From Planctomycetia bacterium (GTDB lineage Bacteria > Planctomycetota > UBA11346): DNA of 6,495 bases. The number at the start of each line of letters is the position of its first letter. The stretch's first letter is position 1. Below are positions 5,656 to 6,495 of the stretch, piece after piece. The stretch spans positions 1 through 6,495 of the forward strand of contig SYDV01000404.1 in the NCBI GenBank assembly GCA_005801395.1, read 5' to 3'. The position numbers were made by a program, and so were the translations under genes. The notes beneath the pieces were generated by a model that was not told where the DNA came from, did not search any database, and was given only the letters and a program-made list of their open reading frames with translations.

Positions 5656-6368
5656 TTTTGGACTGCTGTTGGAGTCGGTTCAATGGTCACCGTGTAGCGT
5701 TTGAGCAGTTCGTCGTAGAAACGCTCGTTCATCGCTAGGCGCTGGGCATTGTCCCACTCGCGTCGCACGGTCGCGCGCACGTCAGCCAGCGCGGGAATAC
5801 GGCCATCCCGGCGCTCGCTGATTTTTACCAAGTGGACACCATAGCCGGATTCGATCGGTCCTTGCCAGCGACCAAGCGCTAGCTTGTTCAGTTCCACGGA
5901 GAATTTTTCTCCAAATTGTTTGGCGATCTCCCAATCTTGAATGCCTTCAAACACCGGCTCGAGAATTCGGGAATCTCCGAGTTGCGCGATATCCGATTGA
6001 TCACCCGGCTGATTTAATTTGGTCAGCAGCAGCGTGATATCGTTAGCGAGGCTCGCGCCGCGTTTTCCTGGGTCAAAAAATACTTGGCTAAAAGTGATCC
6101 GAGCGTCGACGCGAAAAACCTCGGGATTGGCTTGCAGATAGGCCGCCAGCTCCGCTTCGGTTGGTTCAATTTGCGCAGTGACGTCTTCGGCGACAAATTC
6201 AAGTTTTTGCCGTAACCGCCGACGAATAATGGGGTCATCCTCGCCTAAACGAAGCGCCACCGCCTCACGGCAATAGACTTCTTCTTTTATTCGATCGCGA
6301 ATCAATCCGTCCAATTCTTGGGGCGTGGGCGGTCGATGCCACGTACGGCTGAAGCCAGGGCGATTGCA
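5652..6368 (-). CDS. Parvulin-type peptidyl-prolyl cis-trans isomerase, 5'-truncated
   Basis: A SurA/PpiC-like periplasmic foldase. The helical segment RPPTPQELDGLIRDRIKEEV and DDPIIRRRLRQKLEFVAEDV is characteristic of the family, followed by the parvulin domain: FRVDARITFSQVFF near the start, LGDSRILEP, FGEKFSVELNKLALGRWQGP and ESGYGVHLVKISER, then a helical tail ending YTVTIEP. The N-terminal signal/anchor that such proteins carry is missing. Family-like sequence begins at about GFSRTWHRPPTPQEL (6356 downward), and 13 bases upstream in the same frame is the TAA of an unrelated ORF. The only candidate start is TTG at 6312-6314, inside the conserved helix and without a ribosome binding site. 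The gene is thus probably non-functional or not exported. Its stop overlaps the HupE-like start by four bases. The pairing suggests the foldase helps fold the permease's periplasmic domain or a secreted partner. Confidence 0.85.
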   Translation of the reverse strand, partial: CNRPGFSRTWHRPPTPQELDGLIRDRIKEEVYCREAVALRLGEDDPIIRRRLRQKLEFVAEDVTAQIEPTEAELAAYLQANPEVFRVDARITFSQVFFDPGKRGASLANDITLLLTKLNQPGDQSDIAQLGDSRILEPVFEGIQDWEIAKQFGEKFSVELNKLALGRWQGPIESGYGVHLVKISERRDGRIPALADVRATVRREWDNAQRLAMNERFYDELLKRYTVTIEPTPTAVQK

Positions 6369-6495
6369 TTACTCTCCAGGTGACACAGCCGCCAACTTCA
6401 TGAGCCGGCATAGCTCTTCCATGCCGTAGCTGGCTCTGCGTCGGCGCCTTTTGATGCTGCGATGCTTGGTTTCGGGGTTTCGTCGCAGGAGGTTG
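6369..6495 (-). CDS. C-terminal 41 residues of an unidentified basic protein, possibly a transposase
   Basis: The frame enters from the right edge as NLLRRNPETKHRSIKRRRRR, continues ASYGMEELCRLMKLAAVSPG and ends at TAA (6369-6371). The Arg/Lys-rich run followed by a short helical end resembles the C-termini of some DDE transposases (HxRxxKRRxR-type ends), but I cannot name a family from 41 residues. Its stop lies immediately before the point where the PPIase homology starts, as expected if an insertion sequence ends here. The bases across the boundary (CCAGGGCGATTGCATTAC, 6355-6372) would then contain its terminal repeat; the other end is outside the window, so this cannot be tested here. Confidence 0.4.
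   Translation of the reverse strand, partial: NLLRRNPETKHRSIKRRRRRASYGMEELCRLMKLAAVSPGE

Overview
The window comes from a diderm (Gram-negative type) bacterium. It holds two lipoproteins with clear lipoboxes, two outer-membrane beta-barrel proteins with signal peptides, and a SurA/PpiC-type periplasmic foldase. The large arylsulfatase at the left edge is of a type abundant in aquatic Planctomycetota, Verrucomicrobiota and marine Pseudomonadota. The sequence does not allow a firmer placement. There are no RNA genes, CRISPR arrays or phage genes.

Layout. On the + strand, the left edge (3-640) is the C-terminal part of an arylsulfatase, followed by a strong intrinsic terminator (730-766). The stretch 641-1218 has no intact gene. 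It holds that terminator, two hairpins, and a decayed remnant of a second sulfatase C-terminus (890-1054). Everything to the right is on the - strand, in two groups. The upstream group (read from the right edge) is the 3' end of a basic, possibly transposase-like ORF (6369-6495), a 5'-truncated parvulin peptidyl-prolyl isomerase (5652-6368), a HupE/UreJ-family membrane protein coupled to it by an ATGA overlap (4579-5655), an outer-membrane beta-barrel protein (3757-4527), and a lipoprotein with an internal duplication (3057-3686). It ends at a clear terminator (3008-3046). The downstream group is a small lipoprotein (2516-2956), a related small exported helical protein (2084-2494), and a second outer-membrane beta-barrel protein (1219-1911).

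All predicted - strand products except the edge fragment act in the envelope. The first group looks like a unit of foldase, metal-transport-like permease, outer-membrane protein and lipoprotein. The second pairs two paralogous periplasmic proteins with an outer-membrane protein. I did not recognise a known named system in either group.

The most notable feature is damage. There is a one-base deletion in the sulfatase (about 42-46), a one-base insertion that removes the C-terminal phenylalanine of the 3757-4527 barrel (3810-3811), a PPIase whose N-terminus is replaced by foreign sequence at about 6354-6369, and a sulfatase relic with an in-frame stop. This is either genuine local gene decay, or, for the two single-base indels, sequencing error.
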